Positions 22,836-35,534 of a DNA stretch of 64,000 nucleotides are shown here, piece after piece. The stretch covers positions 827,598 to 891,597 of the forward strand of contig SCFE01000035.1 of assembly GCA_004352715.1 (NCBI GenBank). The letters run 5' to 3'. Position numbers and translations under genes: made by a program. The stretch comes from Hofstenia miamia (Eukaryota; Xenacoelomorpha; Acoela). The notes beneath the pieces were generated by a model, which saw nothing but the letters and a program-made list of their open reading frames with translations, was not told the origin of the DNA and searched no databases. Numbering within the stretch: the stretch's first letter is position 1; the number at the start of each line of letters is the position of its first letter.

Positions 22836-24125
22836 TTAATTAAGTTCCCAATCTTGGATATTTAAATGATCTAAATACTCTTGGTCCCTAACTCTATGTC
22901 TAGGCAAGATATGAGTAGCAGTAATGTTTCTACTATTACCAAGGCTACTATCATACTCAACCTCAGTGAGGTTGTCTTCCTCACATTCAGTGAGGTTATC
23001 ATAAGTCTCAAGTTCATTTACTGTCATTGACAAGTGAAAATTCACTGTTAGGGTTGATGACAACATTGCTAATATCTTTAACAGTTCTCTTGAGTCATTG
23101 GAAATGTGCAACTCTCCCATTACTTAATAAATATTTATGATGATCTAACTCTTTGGTTATAGTAAATAGGCCTTGCCAATTAGTAGCAAGCTTCTGCACT
23201 TGATTAGCATCATTAATTTGGTGAGGAAAATAGGCAAAGACTTTGTTGCCAAGCTTATGAGGCTCACCATATAATTTGCAATTAAAATTCCGCCATTGGC
23301 AGATGACAGATTGATTAGTATTTCTACAGATAGTTAAGTGTACTTCTTGGAACTCACATAACATATGATTCACAAACTTCTCCAACATAGGTTAACTGTA
23401 ATCAGGAAACATAATAGAAAGTGGCATACTTGCCTTAAAAAGACCGACCTTTGTAAGAGAATGCACTGCAGTGTTGTAAAAATATTCTACAGCTTTGATA
23501 ACATGTTTTCAGTTTTGGCTGACTGCTTGGGCAAGAGCAACTCAAATTAGTTTAATGACAATACAGTTAAGTCATTCTATGACTCTGTTCAACTGTTGGT
23601 GATACATTGTGGTGAATTTGTGGAGTATTTCAAGCTCTTTCATCAAAGTCTCCATGAGGTGGTTATCAAACTGGGGACCATGATCAGATATCAGGCGTTC
23701 CATGGGCCCAAACTTAAGGATCCATTCCTTGACTACTTTCTCTCCAATAACCTCAGCAGTGATGCTGTCAAGGGGGAAGAGTCAGGCATACTTAGTAAAA
23801 TGGGCAATAAGTACAAGAAGATACTGGTACACTTCTTCATCACAGGAGAGCTTCTCAATGTCCATGTGTACAGCTTCATTCATGCAATCTGTGGCTCTGC
23901 TGTGAAGCTCTGCTTGCTGCTCTGGAAAGTGCCCAGTTCCTTGTAATAAACAATTAGTACATTTATCAATCACATCCTGTACTGTGGCTCTAATGCCAAC
24001 AGTGACATACCTCGCATTAAATGTGCGCTCCATTTGTATAGTGCCTAAGTGGCCCTTTTCATGAATCTTTTGTACCAGATCTCTTCAGAAATACTCAGGG
24101 ACAGCTAACTGGCTATTTTGACTTC
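22836..24125 (-). pseudogene. Integrase of the Ty3/gypsy element
   Basis: Minus-strand pieces in order: the HHCC-type zinc region with IHEKGHLG near 24,060 and CTNC near 23,955; the catalytic core with VHMDIEKL (first Asp) near 23,850, ISDHGPQF (second Asp) near 23,680 and YHQQLNRVIE (Glu) near 23,580; then a C-terminal domain (23388-23095) with GNKVFAYFP and WQGLFTITKEL, matching the GPF/Y-type module, and an acidic tail to 22836. Stops (one right after the catalytic Glu) and frameshifts disrupt it. The zinc region follows the site where RT/RNase H is deleted. Confidence 0.85.
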
Positions 24126-24587
24126 AAGCATAGAGCAAGCCTGCTTCTGTCTGTTTCCAGTTGTACTGCCAAAAGCATCTGTTGGCAACAGGACTGAGGA
24201 TGTAATTAGTGTTCTTCAATTTTGCTATGATCTTGCTTAACACCTTATTGTGGCATTGGTGGTGCAAAATCTCTGCTTCAGTGATTTCTTCTTTAAAAAG
24301 GATTGGAAGGATCATGTTGCCATGGTAATCTGCATTGATCTCAGGAATGTGCTCATAATCAGTAAAAGGGATGAATCCAAACAGTGTCTTCTCTCCTTGC
24401 AGTTTCTGGAGATCATGCCACTTTCTATAAGATTGCTCAGAATCTTTTCATATTCTTCTCAGAGGTTTTCTGGTACCCTCCTAATGGGGAGGTGAATTGG
24501 ATGATCATTATTGGTTACAATGGAGTGTTGTTTGCCAACAGCCTGGCCAATGTTAATTGAGCCATAATTGAAAACCTTGTGATGTTG

Positions 24588-25647
24588 CTAAAGCAGGTGA
24601 GAAAGTGACTCATGCTCTTGAGAGCTAAGATGCAGATGTGTCCACTCTTTAACAAGAGGGATCCAGACAGGATTGCTTGGTTCCACCATATCATGAATTG
24701 CAGTTAATATTGGTAGACAGGCAGTGGCCTGGAATTCCAGATGAACTGGAGTTGTGATAAGTTTTAGCTGAGAGGGGTCTATATTGACCAACAAATTAGA
24801 ACTATTTAAGATGGTAACATACATTCTTCCTTTAGAGATATGGCAAAGATCTGGGGAGAAGTTAAGTCTAGATAAGTGCTTCCCCTTGAATCCAGAAACC
24901 ATATCATCACCAGTATAGGCAGAGTCAGTAGTGACGTGGACACATTGCCAATGATGAGGCTTGACAATTACACTTTTGGAAAAACTTAATGAGATATCCT
25001 GCCCAGGAACAGTAGTGAGCCAATGTCCACTTTTGCAGATGGAAATCATGTCCTTTCTGTAATCAATAACACATGTGTTTTGCTTGAAAAAATCATTTCC
25101 CAGAATTATGTCATAGGGGAGTGGCTGATCACAGGTATCTATAACAATCAGACANNNNNNNNNNNNNNNNNNNNNCAGTAGTGACGTGGACACATTGCTA
25201 ATGATGAGGCTTGACAATTACACTTTTGGAAAAACTTAATGAGATATCCTGCCCAGGAACAGTAGTGAGCCAATGTCCACTTTTGCAGATGGAAATCATG
25301 TCCTTTCTGTAATCAATAACACATGTGTTTTGCTTGAAAAAATCATTTCCCAGAATTATGTCATAGGGGAGTGGCTGATCACAGGTATCTATAACAATCA
25401 GACAGATCAACAACAAACAGTTCCTGCCAAAGGCATAGTTCCAGGTTTGGTACATGACCTTTCAAAGATAATGTGTTCCCAGAGTCATCCAACAGACGTC
25501 CAGTAGATGGAAGTAAATCATTATATGACAAACATAACTTGGAGCAACAAGAGTTGTTAATGATTGAGGCTTAAGCCCAGTATCAATTTTGATATTAATC
25601 AGCAATCCATTTATATCTACAGGGATTACATTAGTACACAAAAACAA
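24588..25647 (-). pseudogene. Aspartic protease and start of RT of the Ty3/gypsy element
   Basis: The piece at 25647-25462 carries INGLLINIKIDTGLKPQSL, with DTG as the catalytic triad of a retropepsin. Next comes PYDIILGNDFFKQNTCVIDY (the conserved 'iLG.dfl....a.id' block). The frame continues to 24588, then in shifted frames to an RT-entry region (IRRVPENLSEEYEKI, LIESGMIS near 24,450). A 21-N gap (25155-25175) and a 229-bp overlap duplicate part of the protease, so the protein looks longer than it is. Confidence 0.8.
24926..25404. repeat. Direct duplication across a 21-N gap (24926-25154 = 25176-25404)
   Basis: Two 229-bp copies separated by 21 N differ at one base that I noticed (attgccaatg versus attgctaatg). 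This is an overlap artefact inside the protease region. Confidence 0.85.
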
Positions 25648-25687
25648 AGTGATTACCAGAACATTGTGTGCACATTTTATAGGAGGC

Positions 25688-25894
25688 AGTGCTCAAGGCT
25701 GTAGCCACAGGGGGCATGGCCCCCTGGGAAAATCTGTGCCCCCCTGAGAAAAATGTAAGCAGTAGTGCCAAAAAAATATAAAAGGGTCCCCATTTGAACA
25801 TTTAAAAACACACCACTAATAAGCTTTCAATATATCATTACATCATAGGTGTGCCCCCCTGGGGATTTGGTCTGGCTAGAGGCTTGGCAGCACT
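25688..25894. mobile_element. MITE-like foldback element inside the Ty3/gypsy element
   Basis: About 207 bp with imperfect inverted ends: left AGTGCTCAAGGCTGTAGCC; right, reverse-complemented, AGTGCTGCCAAGCCTCTAGCC. A G-rich/C-rich pair (CAGGGGGCA near 25,708; TGCCCCCCTG near 25,852) extends the fold. It sits between the gag knuckle and the protease. No clean target duplication was identified, so the superfamily is open (hAT-like ends are possible). Confidence 0.6.
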
Positions 25895-25898
25895 CCAA

Positions 25899-27509
25899 CT
25901 AGTTTAACTGATAAATAGAGCTAACAGGTAAATCAGGAAGACACTTTCTGACTCTGGGCCCATCAATCATGAAGCCTTTGCCATCAGTGACTAAATGAAT
26001 GACAGTGCAACATTGCAACTTCATATGGCCTTTCTGGCAGCAATGGAAGCAATGAATCTGTTCAAGTTCTATTTTCACTGTGGAAGCAACAGTGCTTGAG
26101 GAGGTAGGAGGTTTCTGCAACAAAGAATAACCCACTTTAAGATCTCCAGCATCCTTGTTGATGTGAGTGGTATTGTGCAGCATGTACACAATGCTAATAA
26201 CTTTACGAATTATCAGGTTGAGATAATATTTGGGATTACACTTGAGTTCAAGGTGACTATGAATGTTGGGTGGAAAGCCCCAACAAATGTATGAAAAGAG
26301 ATCATGCTTCAAGGATTTGGGGGGTGAGCTTGCTTAAACAGAACAGCCTTTCCACCTCCATGATATAATTGCACACATCATCACCCTTCTTGAATGAAAG
26401 GTTGCATAATAGCATGTTGTATGATGCTTAATGTGAGGCGCCTAGTAATGCTCCTTAAAGTAACAGATGAGAAGTTGGTAGTTAGTCTTCATGTCCTGGT
26501 CCAACATCATATATTGGTTGTATGTGAGACCTTGAAGGTAGGTAGGAAATTGAGCAACAGCAGCATCCTGAGTGGCTTTGTACTGCTGCATTGATAATTT
26601 GAAGAGGAAAAACCACTCTTAAAAAGACTGTGAAATTTCATCAATCTTTCCTGTGAACTTAGGCAATATAGAATGACAATTAAATAATTTAGCAGTTTCA
26701 TTTCCAACAGCAGTTGTACATAGGATCAATTGTGTAAAACATGGTCCATTCTTCAGAGCAGACATAGAAAGATCACATGACTGTGGTGGAGTAATTGGAG
26801 TTATGACAGTGGGGGTAACACAAGTATTTGCCAGTGCAGGAGGCAAAATGGTCACTTTCAGTACATATGGAACTGGAGTGGCAACTGTGGTTAATGTGGA
26901 AATTTGAGTCAAAGCTGACTGCATAAAGGTGGGTTCTCCAGGTGTAATGAATTGAGGCATCAATGGTGTAGAGGTGGAGAAAATAGGGCTGCTCAAAAGG
27001 TGAGCAGAAATCATTTCAGAAATTTGTTCAGAAAGACATTTGGAAAAAGTGCCTAAAATGTCTTGTAAAGCACTGTGAATGACATACTCTGAAAATCTAG
27101 ACTGGGAGAGTGAAGAACGTGGTGGGCTACTCTGCCTCAGCAGGGATGTAGGCAGAGGTGTCACCAAAGTTTGAAGTTGAATTTCCAAAGCATTGATTGA
27201 ATCAATGAAACATCACTCTCTCAATTGAGCTTCATGAGCCTGTTCTTGCATCTTTGCTTGAAGTGAATCTAGGCAAGCAAGATGTTGACTGGTATGTTTG
27301 GCAAGAGCAGCTCAGAGTTGATCAATCTCAGTGTTTTGAGGCTCAGGAGATGGTGGTGTCTGTGGGAGAATGTAATAAGGATCAAATGACAAAGGAGAAA
27401 CAATTGAATTAATTCCAGCTGTGTGAAGAGCAATGTTCAGGCTGCTAGTGCTCACACTGGGGAAACAATGAATGGGAGTCCCATTATGAGACAAACTACT
27501 AAATTCCAT
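25899..27509 (-). pseudogene. Gag of the Ty3/gypsy element
   Basis: Starts at the Met at 27509, about 65 bp after the truncated 5' LTR. Frames run 27509-27312, 27188-26619 (189 codons, rich in Ser, Thr, Pro and Leu), 26707-26507, and 26312-25899. The last contains the single CCHC knuckle CFHCCQKGHMKLQC (C-x2-C-x4-H-x4-C), which packages RNA in such elements. Frame breaks separate the pieces. The long Pro/Thr-rich middle section is unusual but consistent with a Gag spacer. Confidence 0.75.
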
Positions 27510-27572
27510 TCAGAAAAAAGAAGAAAATTCAGAAAAACAATTCCAACAAATCAAGAGAAATTCCAACAGGGT

Positions 27573-27750
27573 TCAGAGAAATAATATTTCTATCAAATAA
27601 CTACACTAAAAAATGTGTACAAATTGAATTTAAGAAATTGATACAAATTGTTAGCATCTATTCATCAAATAAGGATGTCAAAAAGATGCAACACTATTTT
27701 CAGAGTGCCAAATAATAAAATCGAAAAATAGGGCCCCAAGTGACTCTACA
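27573..27750 (-). repeat. Truncated 5' LTR of the Ty3/gypsy element
   Basis: About 178 bp match the first part of the 3' LTR (19,143-19,320), starting TGTAGAGTCACT on the minus strand at 27750. The remaining ~750 bp of LTR, including the polyadenylation-signal area, are absent. An intact ATAT duplication at 27751-27754 shows that the outer edge is original. Confidence 0.8.
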
Positions 27751-27754
27751 ATAT

Positions 27755-29285
27755 TGTGAAATCACCACTTATCAAGATTAACTGGAATTAGCTATTACTA
27801 TTGTTCTTCTTAGTTACATAAATTGCTATTTGCAATAAGGGATTGATTCCATTACATCTCTGATTTTCCAGTCATAACAGTTGTTGTATTAACTACTTAA
27901 TACCTTCCACAACTCTATTTAATTAATTAGATTTGCAGTGATAGATCACAGGGTCAGAACCCAAAGTGGAGTCATGTAAACAAGAACCAGATGGTATCCA
28001 GCCATGATCACCAATGCTATGCAAAGGTTTATGACTCATGAAGAACTTTCCCAGTGACAATGGTTAATGTGGTATTATGAGAATTTCCCATGTGCTACTC
28101 ACCCTTAATGAATTTTGTACAATGATTGCCCTTGTTATCTGAATTAGTAATTGACTGTTCCCAACCTTGCTGCATTTGCTTCTTATAGACCTTACATATA
28201 ATTAACCATACAGATAAATAAGTACATAACCCTTGATACATATAAGCAACTATTGCAGCTTTGCAAGAGATGTTAGAAAAAAGTCCAAAATAAAATGAAT
28301 CTAATTAATAAGATGTTCATAGACATGTCATATGTATAATAAGGCTTGTTATGTGTAATACTGATAAAGAATTTGAATAGGACAAAATATTTTGTGACTA
28401 CTTTCAATAGATTTTGCACAAAAATTCTGCAATTATGCAATTTATAGCCTATCTTTATACATTGAATGCAATTTTAAACATTTATATATCTTTTAAAATT
28501 GCTAAAATTACAAATGGGCTCTCAGAATATAGATATTTGAGCAATGGTAATTACAAATAACATAAAGGGACTTCCAAGGATATTATTGATCTTTGGCCTT
28601 TTGCATCAATAATTTGTACTGATTTTACATGCAATATCTCTAATTTAGTCACTTAACTGCCCATAATTCTATTAATTTTAAGCAATTGATAGAAAAGCTC
28701 TCAATTTTTGATTGGCTGTAATTGAAAGCCATTGATTACTCCCAAAGCATTTGTAAATATTTGTTCACTCATTGGCCAAATGCAATTAAGTTGAGTCCTA
28801 TCATATCATTCTGCAAGATTTCCACAATCAGGAAAAAGATGAAGATTATTTGATTTATTTGTCATGTACTGGTAATATGTTCTGATAGAATTTTCCTTTG
28901 GTGAGTTGTTATACCTAATTGCCCTACATTAATTTTTTTATTTGATTCTAAACAAGAAAATTTTTTTGAAGCAAAATGCAAATACTTTTTTGAAATTGTG
29001 AACATGGAAAATCTAAAATATTATTTTTTATTAGTATTGATAGACTTACTTATATATCTGTATTGATAACATTATGTGAAACCTATGGAACTATGAAAAT
29101 ATTACAGTATTTGGCAAGTACTGAATATTCTTTTATTTTACCGTGTCAATTTTTTAAGAATTGCTTAAAGCATGGGTGCCAAAATGGGGGTAGAATGCTA
29201 TTCTAGTCAGAAAAATATTTTCTATAAAGCTATTGATTAGACTAGTAGTTTTTACCTAAAATTACAACATTGTTTATTCATTACA

Positions 29286-29333
<48 letters not shown>

Positions 29334-32300
29334 CATTCAAAATTAAACAATGTGATCCACTCAAATTGAAATACAATATAAAACAATTTATAATAGTTTA
29401 ATTGCTGTGAAATTTATATTTTATGTCATATGTGAAAAGCTTGCTTTGGTGGAAATGCTTTTATATTAATTACATTTAAGAATGATCTCACATATATGCA
29501 ATCAATTTTGACCATATTAAGTTTAATAGATACATTTAACAGAAATTAGAATTTATTCAACTGATATGTTTAACCAATTATTTATTAAACTTTGTTTAAC
29601 AGAATAGAAAGGCAAAAGTTACTATATAAATATACCATTGCAACAGAGATGGATTTTCTGATTTGTGTAAAAAATGTTTTTTAAAAAAAATGTGTTCAGT
29701 ACTTGCTTATGCTGTGCCCATTTTGACTTTTCTTTTTTAACTAGTGAAATTGGTTAACAGATTTTAAAGTTTGTTTATATAGTTTTTAACCAAATTGTTA
29801 CATGATTTTAAACATGTATTTAACACTGCAATATTCTTTAGATGAAAACAGTTAGCATGAATTCCACATTATACACACATAGCACACATACCTTACAATC
29901 ACCCTTCAATTTTGTGTATATGCTTTTGTTTATAAAATGGTTTTTTCATTTAAATCTGGGTTTTAAAGTGGTTATATATTGGCTTAAAATAACCAACATT
30001 TTAATAACAAATACCCAGATGTAAGCAGATTATAACATTATTTTTTTGATATAAAATGGTATTTGTGGAAATTGGTTTTTATTAGGTTTAAAATTGATAT
30101 AAGAACAGTTATTGTATTGGTTAAAAATCAGTTTTTGACTGGTTATTTAACCAAAAATTCACTTTAAAAATGTTTTTTTTTAACAATTGGGGTTATCAAA
30201 TAATGGTTTTTTTTTGTTAAAATTTCGTCATTTTTACTTGGGTGCTACATTTATAATTTTGCACTCCACTAAAGTATATGTAATTTTAATATATAAGTGT
30301 ATTATGTACATTATTTTTCTCGATTGTTTAGGTAGACTACATAATTGAGAAGAAATAATTCTGAAGAAATACAGCTAATTTCAGATGCATTTGCAATGCT
30401 CAACTTAGGCTACAGAATTTGTAAAAGACTTGAATTTGGTATTCAATTCAGGAATTGAAAACTTCTTGAGCAATTATATTTAGATTTTAATTTGGAAGTA
30501 ATACTATATGAATTTAATATCAAAGCAATCAATTTTTTCAAATTTTACTACAATTAAATAAATAGAATGTAGTATATGTAGATGCATTGTAGTGAGCATA
30601 TAATCCTATTTATTTCTATGCATCATTTGAGAGAGTGAATAATAATGTGTCATTGGACCAGAGCTATTAGTTCAAACATCACAATAAATTGAGTTCAGTT
30701 AATTTCAAATAATATTTTGTAAATATTTAATTTCACTAAACTACTTTCTCACTAGAGGGCTTGTAAATCACTCAATTAAATTTCATGCAATGGATATAAA
30801 ATAACAGGTTAACCTATGTTTAGCTATCCAGCTATTTAAAGGCATTTCTTATTAAAGAGAGTCAATTAGATAGGGAAGCTAAAAGAAATATAAACTCCAA
30901 TTTGTATACCTAACCTAAGGACACAGTTTCTCTAGAAAGGGTGCAAAGTTAATGCTGAGATTAAAGCTGAAATCTATTTACCATTTTGATGATGCCTCTC
31001 AACTGGCTGATAAGTGTGTGGTAAGTGTCCCTGAAGAGCTATGCATGTGCTCAAATGCCTAGTTTTCCATTGATGAAATAATCAAACCTGAAAGAAAAAT
31101 AAAAATAAATCTGAATGCTTTAATTTCATCAACTTGTTTCTTTTCTCACAGTGTTTTTGTATTACACTTTACAAACAACACAGCATGTTTTCTCATTGAG
31201 TATTATTTCTGTACATATGAACTTGTTCATTAACCTTTACAAAAGGTGTTATTAATTAGTTAAGCATTTTTGGTTGATTCTCCTTCCACTGACTGGCAGT
31301 TTTTCTGTAATATAACTTATTTTTACAAAAGGTTATAATTGATATAAAAGCAAATTCAAAGTAATCATATTATATAAATTAAAGTATTTAATTTATTTTT
31401 CTTTTCATCATCACCTTTTTATGCAGATTGATGCTGATTATGCCACAATGTGAGTAATACTAACAATCAACTGAGAGATAGCTAAACTAAACATTGAATT
31501 AATGATAATTTAGAGCAAAAAAACAACTGATTAAGCATAAACCAAAAGTTTTATTGCAAAAGCATACAATTTTGCCCTAATCTATAATAATTGCAAATAT
31601 ATGTAAATATGCAACTACCAAATGAAATTAAGAAAATTTTAAATAGTAAATAAATGATGTCACAATGTTGTGGGAAAGTTTCACGCAACTTTTTGGTAAT
31701 GGATGATGTTTTCCAGGAACTGCAGCAACAATATATATAGCAATCCTACTAATCTATCATTGAGGATTTTGAATCAAAGCATGGATTTACCAATGCTAAA
31801 AATAAATAACTAACTCCTCCTACTATAATACCCTATCCTAAAAAAACTTAAAAGTAAACAGGAAGAGTGGCCACACTTGGCCAACCTGATACAGATAACA
31901 CTAAAAAGAGTCATATAGGACTAGAGACCTATTTAAGATAAATAATAGAGAAGCCCTAACTCTTGGGTACAGTGAGTGAAACCTACATACTACGTTAAAT
32001 TACCTAAATGCAGTGCAACTCTCAGCTCATGCAATTTAAGTGAAAGCAATAAATGTTAATTTTATTCACAAATGAAGTGCAGTAAATCAAAAGTCCCTAA
32101 CCCTATACCTAACATAAGTTGAAGGGAACATGCCAGCCAAGCTGTCCCCTGTCTGGCTACCCTTTAACTATGCAAACAAATTTAGGAACACATACCTTTA
32201 GATAAAATACAAAGTTAAGATAAAAGTAAAAAACAAATTTACTGAGAATAAACTGAAGGGAAACAAAATAAATGAATTGCACATATTTATAAAAATAACA

Positions 32301-32376
32301 GGTAATCATAAACAAAATCATACCATAGAAAATATAGGCAAATATCTGACAGGTTCAAATTCAGTCTTCTGCTACT
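27755..32376. other. Non-coding, AT-rich stretch
   Basis: No gene recognised. It contains a (TA)n tract at 29,285-29,332. At about 29,740-30,240 there is a loose series of TTAACC/GGTTA and TATAAAATGG motifs, possibly a very old degenerate repeat. Confidence 0.5.
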
Positions 32377-32380
32377 CTAA

Positions 32381-33336
32381 TGTAGAATCACAGCAGAGCT
32401 TAGACTACTCCAGCAGTACTAGGAAACTCAATGTTTGGAAAGATGATTGCAAAGGCTACCATCACAGTGAGTGACCCACATTCTAACAGAACAATAAAGA
32501 TATTGGTAATTAGCCATTGCAACAAAGTAACAAGAAAGATCCACTGAGGACTCACTTCTGATGATGACCAACTTGCATGACATCACTACCAAACAGTATT
32601 CACAAAGAGAATTTCAAACTCACCAAGGTGCTAATTTACATGTCTCAAGCTGTTAATTTTTAGCTCAATAAAACAGTTCTCATTAGTTCTTATCTCAGCA
32701 CATGTAATAAATAATAATAGCATGTAATTGCCATGCATTCACATTAACCAATGGTTTATTATCATCACAGTTTAAAATTATAGTGTGCAGGTTCAAATTG
32801 CAACAATTGATTACAAGTTGTTATTCCCTACACATAGACATACACCTAACTTATTTCCATCCACAATTTGGGATGCCTGCTGGAATAAGGTGAGTTGTCA
32901 CCATAGATTCAGAGGAGTAAATCCCAAATTGTCAGGAGAGACTTAAGCACTTATTATCAAGCAATATAACATAATGCCTAAAAGGGGTTAGTAGAAGAAA
33001 AAAGCAAACACATTTGAGTGAGACAAAGTTTATTTTGTGTCCTCACTACATGTCTCTCAAGTATTTATACAATACAATTGAAATATAACCTGTCTTGTTA
33101 ACAGTTTTTCTCAATCACAAGTTCCCTCACAAAATTAAGGAGCAATAACATGTTTACACAATTCTCAGGGGACAAACAAATTTAATATCAAAATACTACA
33201 CTAGAAACTTAGCAATCTAAATTGATTATGTCAAGGTGATGTCACTAATGAAAATTAAGAGCAAGATTAAGCTCAAATTTACAACAGTTAATTGAAATAA
33301 CAAAATAAAGAAAAGAGGGCCCTGAGTGACTCTACA
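32381..33336 (-). repeat. Solo LTR of the same family as 18,394-19,320
   Basis: 956 bp from TGTAGAATCACAGC to GTGACTCTACA, aligning throughout with the 3' LTR at 18,394 (for example CAGCAGTACTAGGAAACTCA and the GGGCCCTGAGTGACTCTACA end). Minus-strand promoter-like TATAAATAC (near 33,061-33,070) and AATAAA are present. Flanks are CTAA (32377-32380) and ATAA (33337-33340), three of four bases alike, compatible with an aged 4-bp duplication. No internal region adjoins it. Confidence 0.8.
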
Positions 33337-33340
33337 ATAA

Positions 33341-33750
33341 TTTTACTGTGATATTTAGCAGAAATTTAAAACTAAAAGTATAGCACTATTGTCAGTTTGT
33401 CAATTGAAATAAATGTAAGATTAATATTGAAATTGCACTAAAAATTATTTGGAAAAATTATTATGTATTAGAAAACTGCAAATTGCTTGTGATTTTTTCA
33501 AATTAAGCAAAAACATTATACTTCAGAATACAAACATATTCAATATTCTGTTCCCGCCATTTTTTATAGGTAAATATTGGCCCTATTACTGCTGGAAGTG
33601 GTTGTCTATGCTGAGTTCAAGTGCTAACCCATCATTAAATGATAACCTATAGTTTGGATAACATTCTGTCAAGTTTGGAAAGATAGGCCTTATTTTATTT
33701 TAGTTAAAAACGTCCCTGTGCAAAATGGTATACATTGTACTTTTAGTATT

Positions 33751-33795
<45 letters not shown>

Positions 33796-35400
33796 CAGTT
33801 GAAATGATTTGAAGCAACCACAATCTAGCATTAATTTTTAAGTTTTTTCTTAAACTAGGTCAAAATATGAGTTTTTATGAAATTTTAGCTACAAATATGA
33901 AAGTACTTTTCAAAAAACAAAAGTACGACTTTTTATGACTTTACAACTTCCTATTTAACTGCACACAGATCTGAAAACCATCTAATATTAAGCAAACTGC
34001 AAAATAGACAAACAGAAAAAAATATAATTTTTATTACTTTTGGTTGCCCTAATTATTGATTAATTTCAACATCTTATGAATGAAAATTATTAAATATTTA
34101 ATAGACTACATTGTAATATGTTTGAAAAATTTGTTTTGTTGCATAACAATTTCCACATAATGGAAAAATATAGCTTTTTCATCAAAAATTCTATTTTTAG
34201 TCAAGTTTTATCTGAGAATATGCTACCTGATAAAATCTGGTAAAGAAGTTTAATTTTACCAGATCTAGATACTGAATTCCAGCACATTCCTACTGGTTAT
34301 GTAACCTCCTATTTTATCAGGTGTTACTGAAGTTACTCATAGTTGATTATTTGATTATTATTAGTAAAATTATAATTGCTCAAATATCAAGGGTGTCTAT
34401 GGGAAGTATTCAAGGAAATTGTGAAATCTTGAACTATCAACAATTTTACTCATATTTTGCAATAAGTGACTATCCTTGACAGTCTTTATTTCAACAATTA
34501 GAATCATCAGAATTATATTTCCCTAAACAGTTAGTTCTCTTTTGTATATAACTGAATACATCTATACTATAGCTAACAACTTTCATTTGGTATTGCACTA
34601 AATTTATGATTAGGAAAAGAAGAACTGAACTCTAGCAAAAGTTTATTGAAAATTTATTGCTTGAGCTGTGCTTCACTTAGGAAATGCATTCAAAAAAGCC
34701 AAAAATTCTCCCTGTGATATTTTTCCTCCTAATATAAGCTATACCTACAAAAGCTGGGAAATTTTGCCTAAGCTACCTGTGCAAACAGGGAAATTCCCCT
34801 TAAAACAGCTTAAAACAGCTGTAAAACTGAGAAAGCTGTTCAACAATAAGAGGAACTATGAAATGCCATACAAAGAAATGAAGTATGGGAACATTTAAGT
34901 CAATAATTAGTTCACTAATTAAGTCATTGATTAATTGTGGCTAAACCCTTCAGGGGGTCATGGGGGTTACAAAAATATATGATGTTGGTACCTATGTCTA
35001 AAAGTTTCTGAGTTATAAGCAGACAAGCACACACATTTTGCCCTTTATATAATAGATGATTTCTATTACAACTTGGTTTCCTTTTTGATTACATGTATTT
35101 ACTGGTTTTACTAAAAAGACTAAAATCACTTACAGGTCTTGTTTAACAATTTCCCTGATCAGATGATCACTTCAAATTTTAAATTTCAAAAGCCAAACAA
35201 ATGACTTTCAGCCAAATTATTTTTTGCTGTATTCTTTTTTGTGACCTGTATTATTACACTGATTGATAATTAAAGGTTTTTTACAAATAAAATTTGCTAA
35301 ATAAAATTGTAAATTATTTCACTGTTTACACTTGATCAAACTAGGCGCCTTTACATTTGCACCTTTCTAACTTAGGTGAGACTGACAAGAATGCCTTTAC
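33341..35400. other. Non-coding stretch with (TA)n and a possible LINE/SINE tail
   Basis: (TA)n at 33,755-33,793. At about 34,930-35,060 the sequence GGGGGTCATGGGGGTTACA followed by GTTATAAGCAGACAAGCACA and TTTATATAATAGATGA resembles 3' tails of RTE-type LINEs or derived SINEs ('agttat...cagacagacacac...tttataataatagat'). This is a weak pattern call only. Confidence 0.3.
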
Positions 35401-35534
35401 ACTTGCATTCTGTCACACCATTCACTCAGAAATGTAATAAGTTGATTGGGCATCTGAAATACAATCTTGAAACAATGAGATTTAGAAATGCATATCAAAA
35501 CAATAGTGTATAACTGGATCTCTACATTTATTCT

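Larger units (their letters stand above)
18394..27750 (-). mobile_element. Ty3/gypsy LTR retrotransposon with ATAT target duplication and an extra third ORF
   Basis: The element begins TGTAGAATTG at 18394 and ends GTGACTCTACA at 27750 and is flanked by ATAT at 18390-18393 and 27751-27754. On the minus strand the order is truncated 5' LTR, gag with CCHC knuckle, aspartic protease, the beginning of RT, integrase, a long unidentified ORF, polypurine tract and 3' LTR. The RT catalytic core and RNase H are deleted: sequence passes from the RT entry region (near 24,450) straight to the pre-integrase linker (near 24,350). A MITE (25,688-25,894) and a contig overlap (24,926-25,404) add further breaks. 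It is non-autonomous in its present form. Confidence 0.85.
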
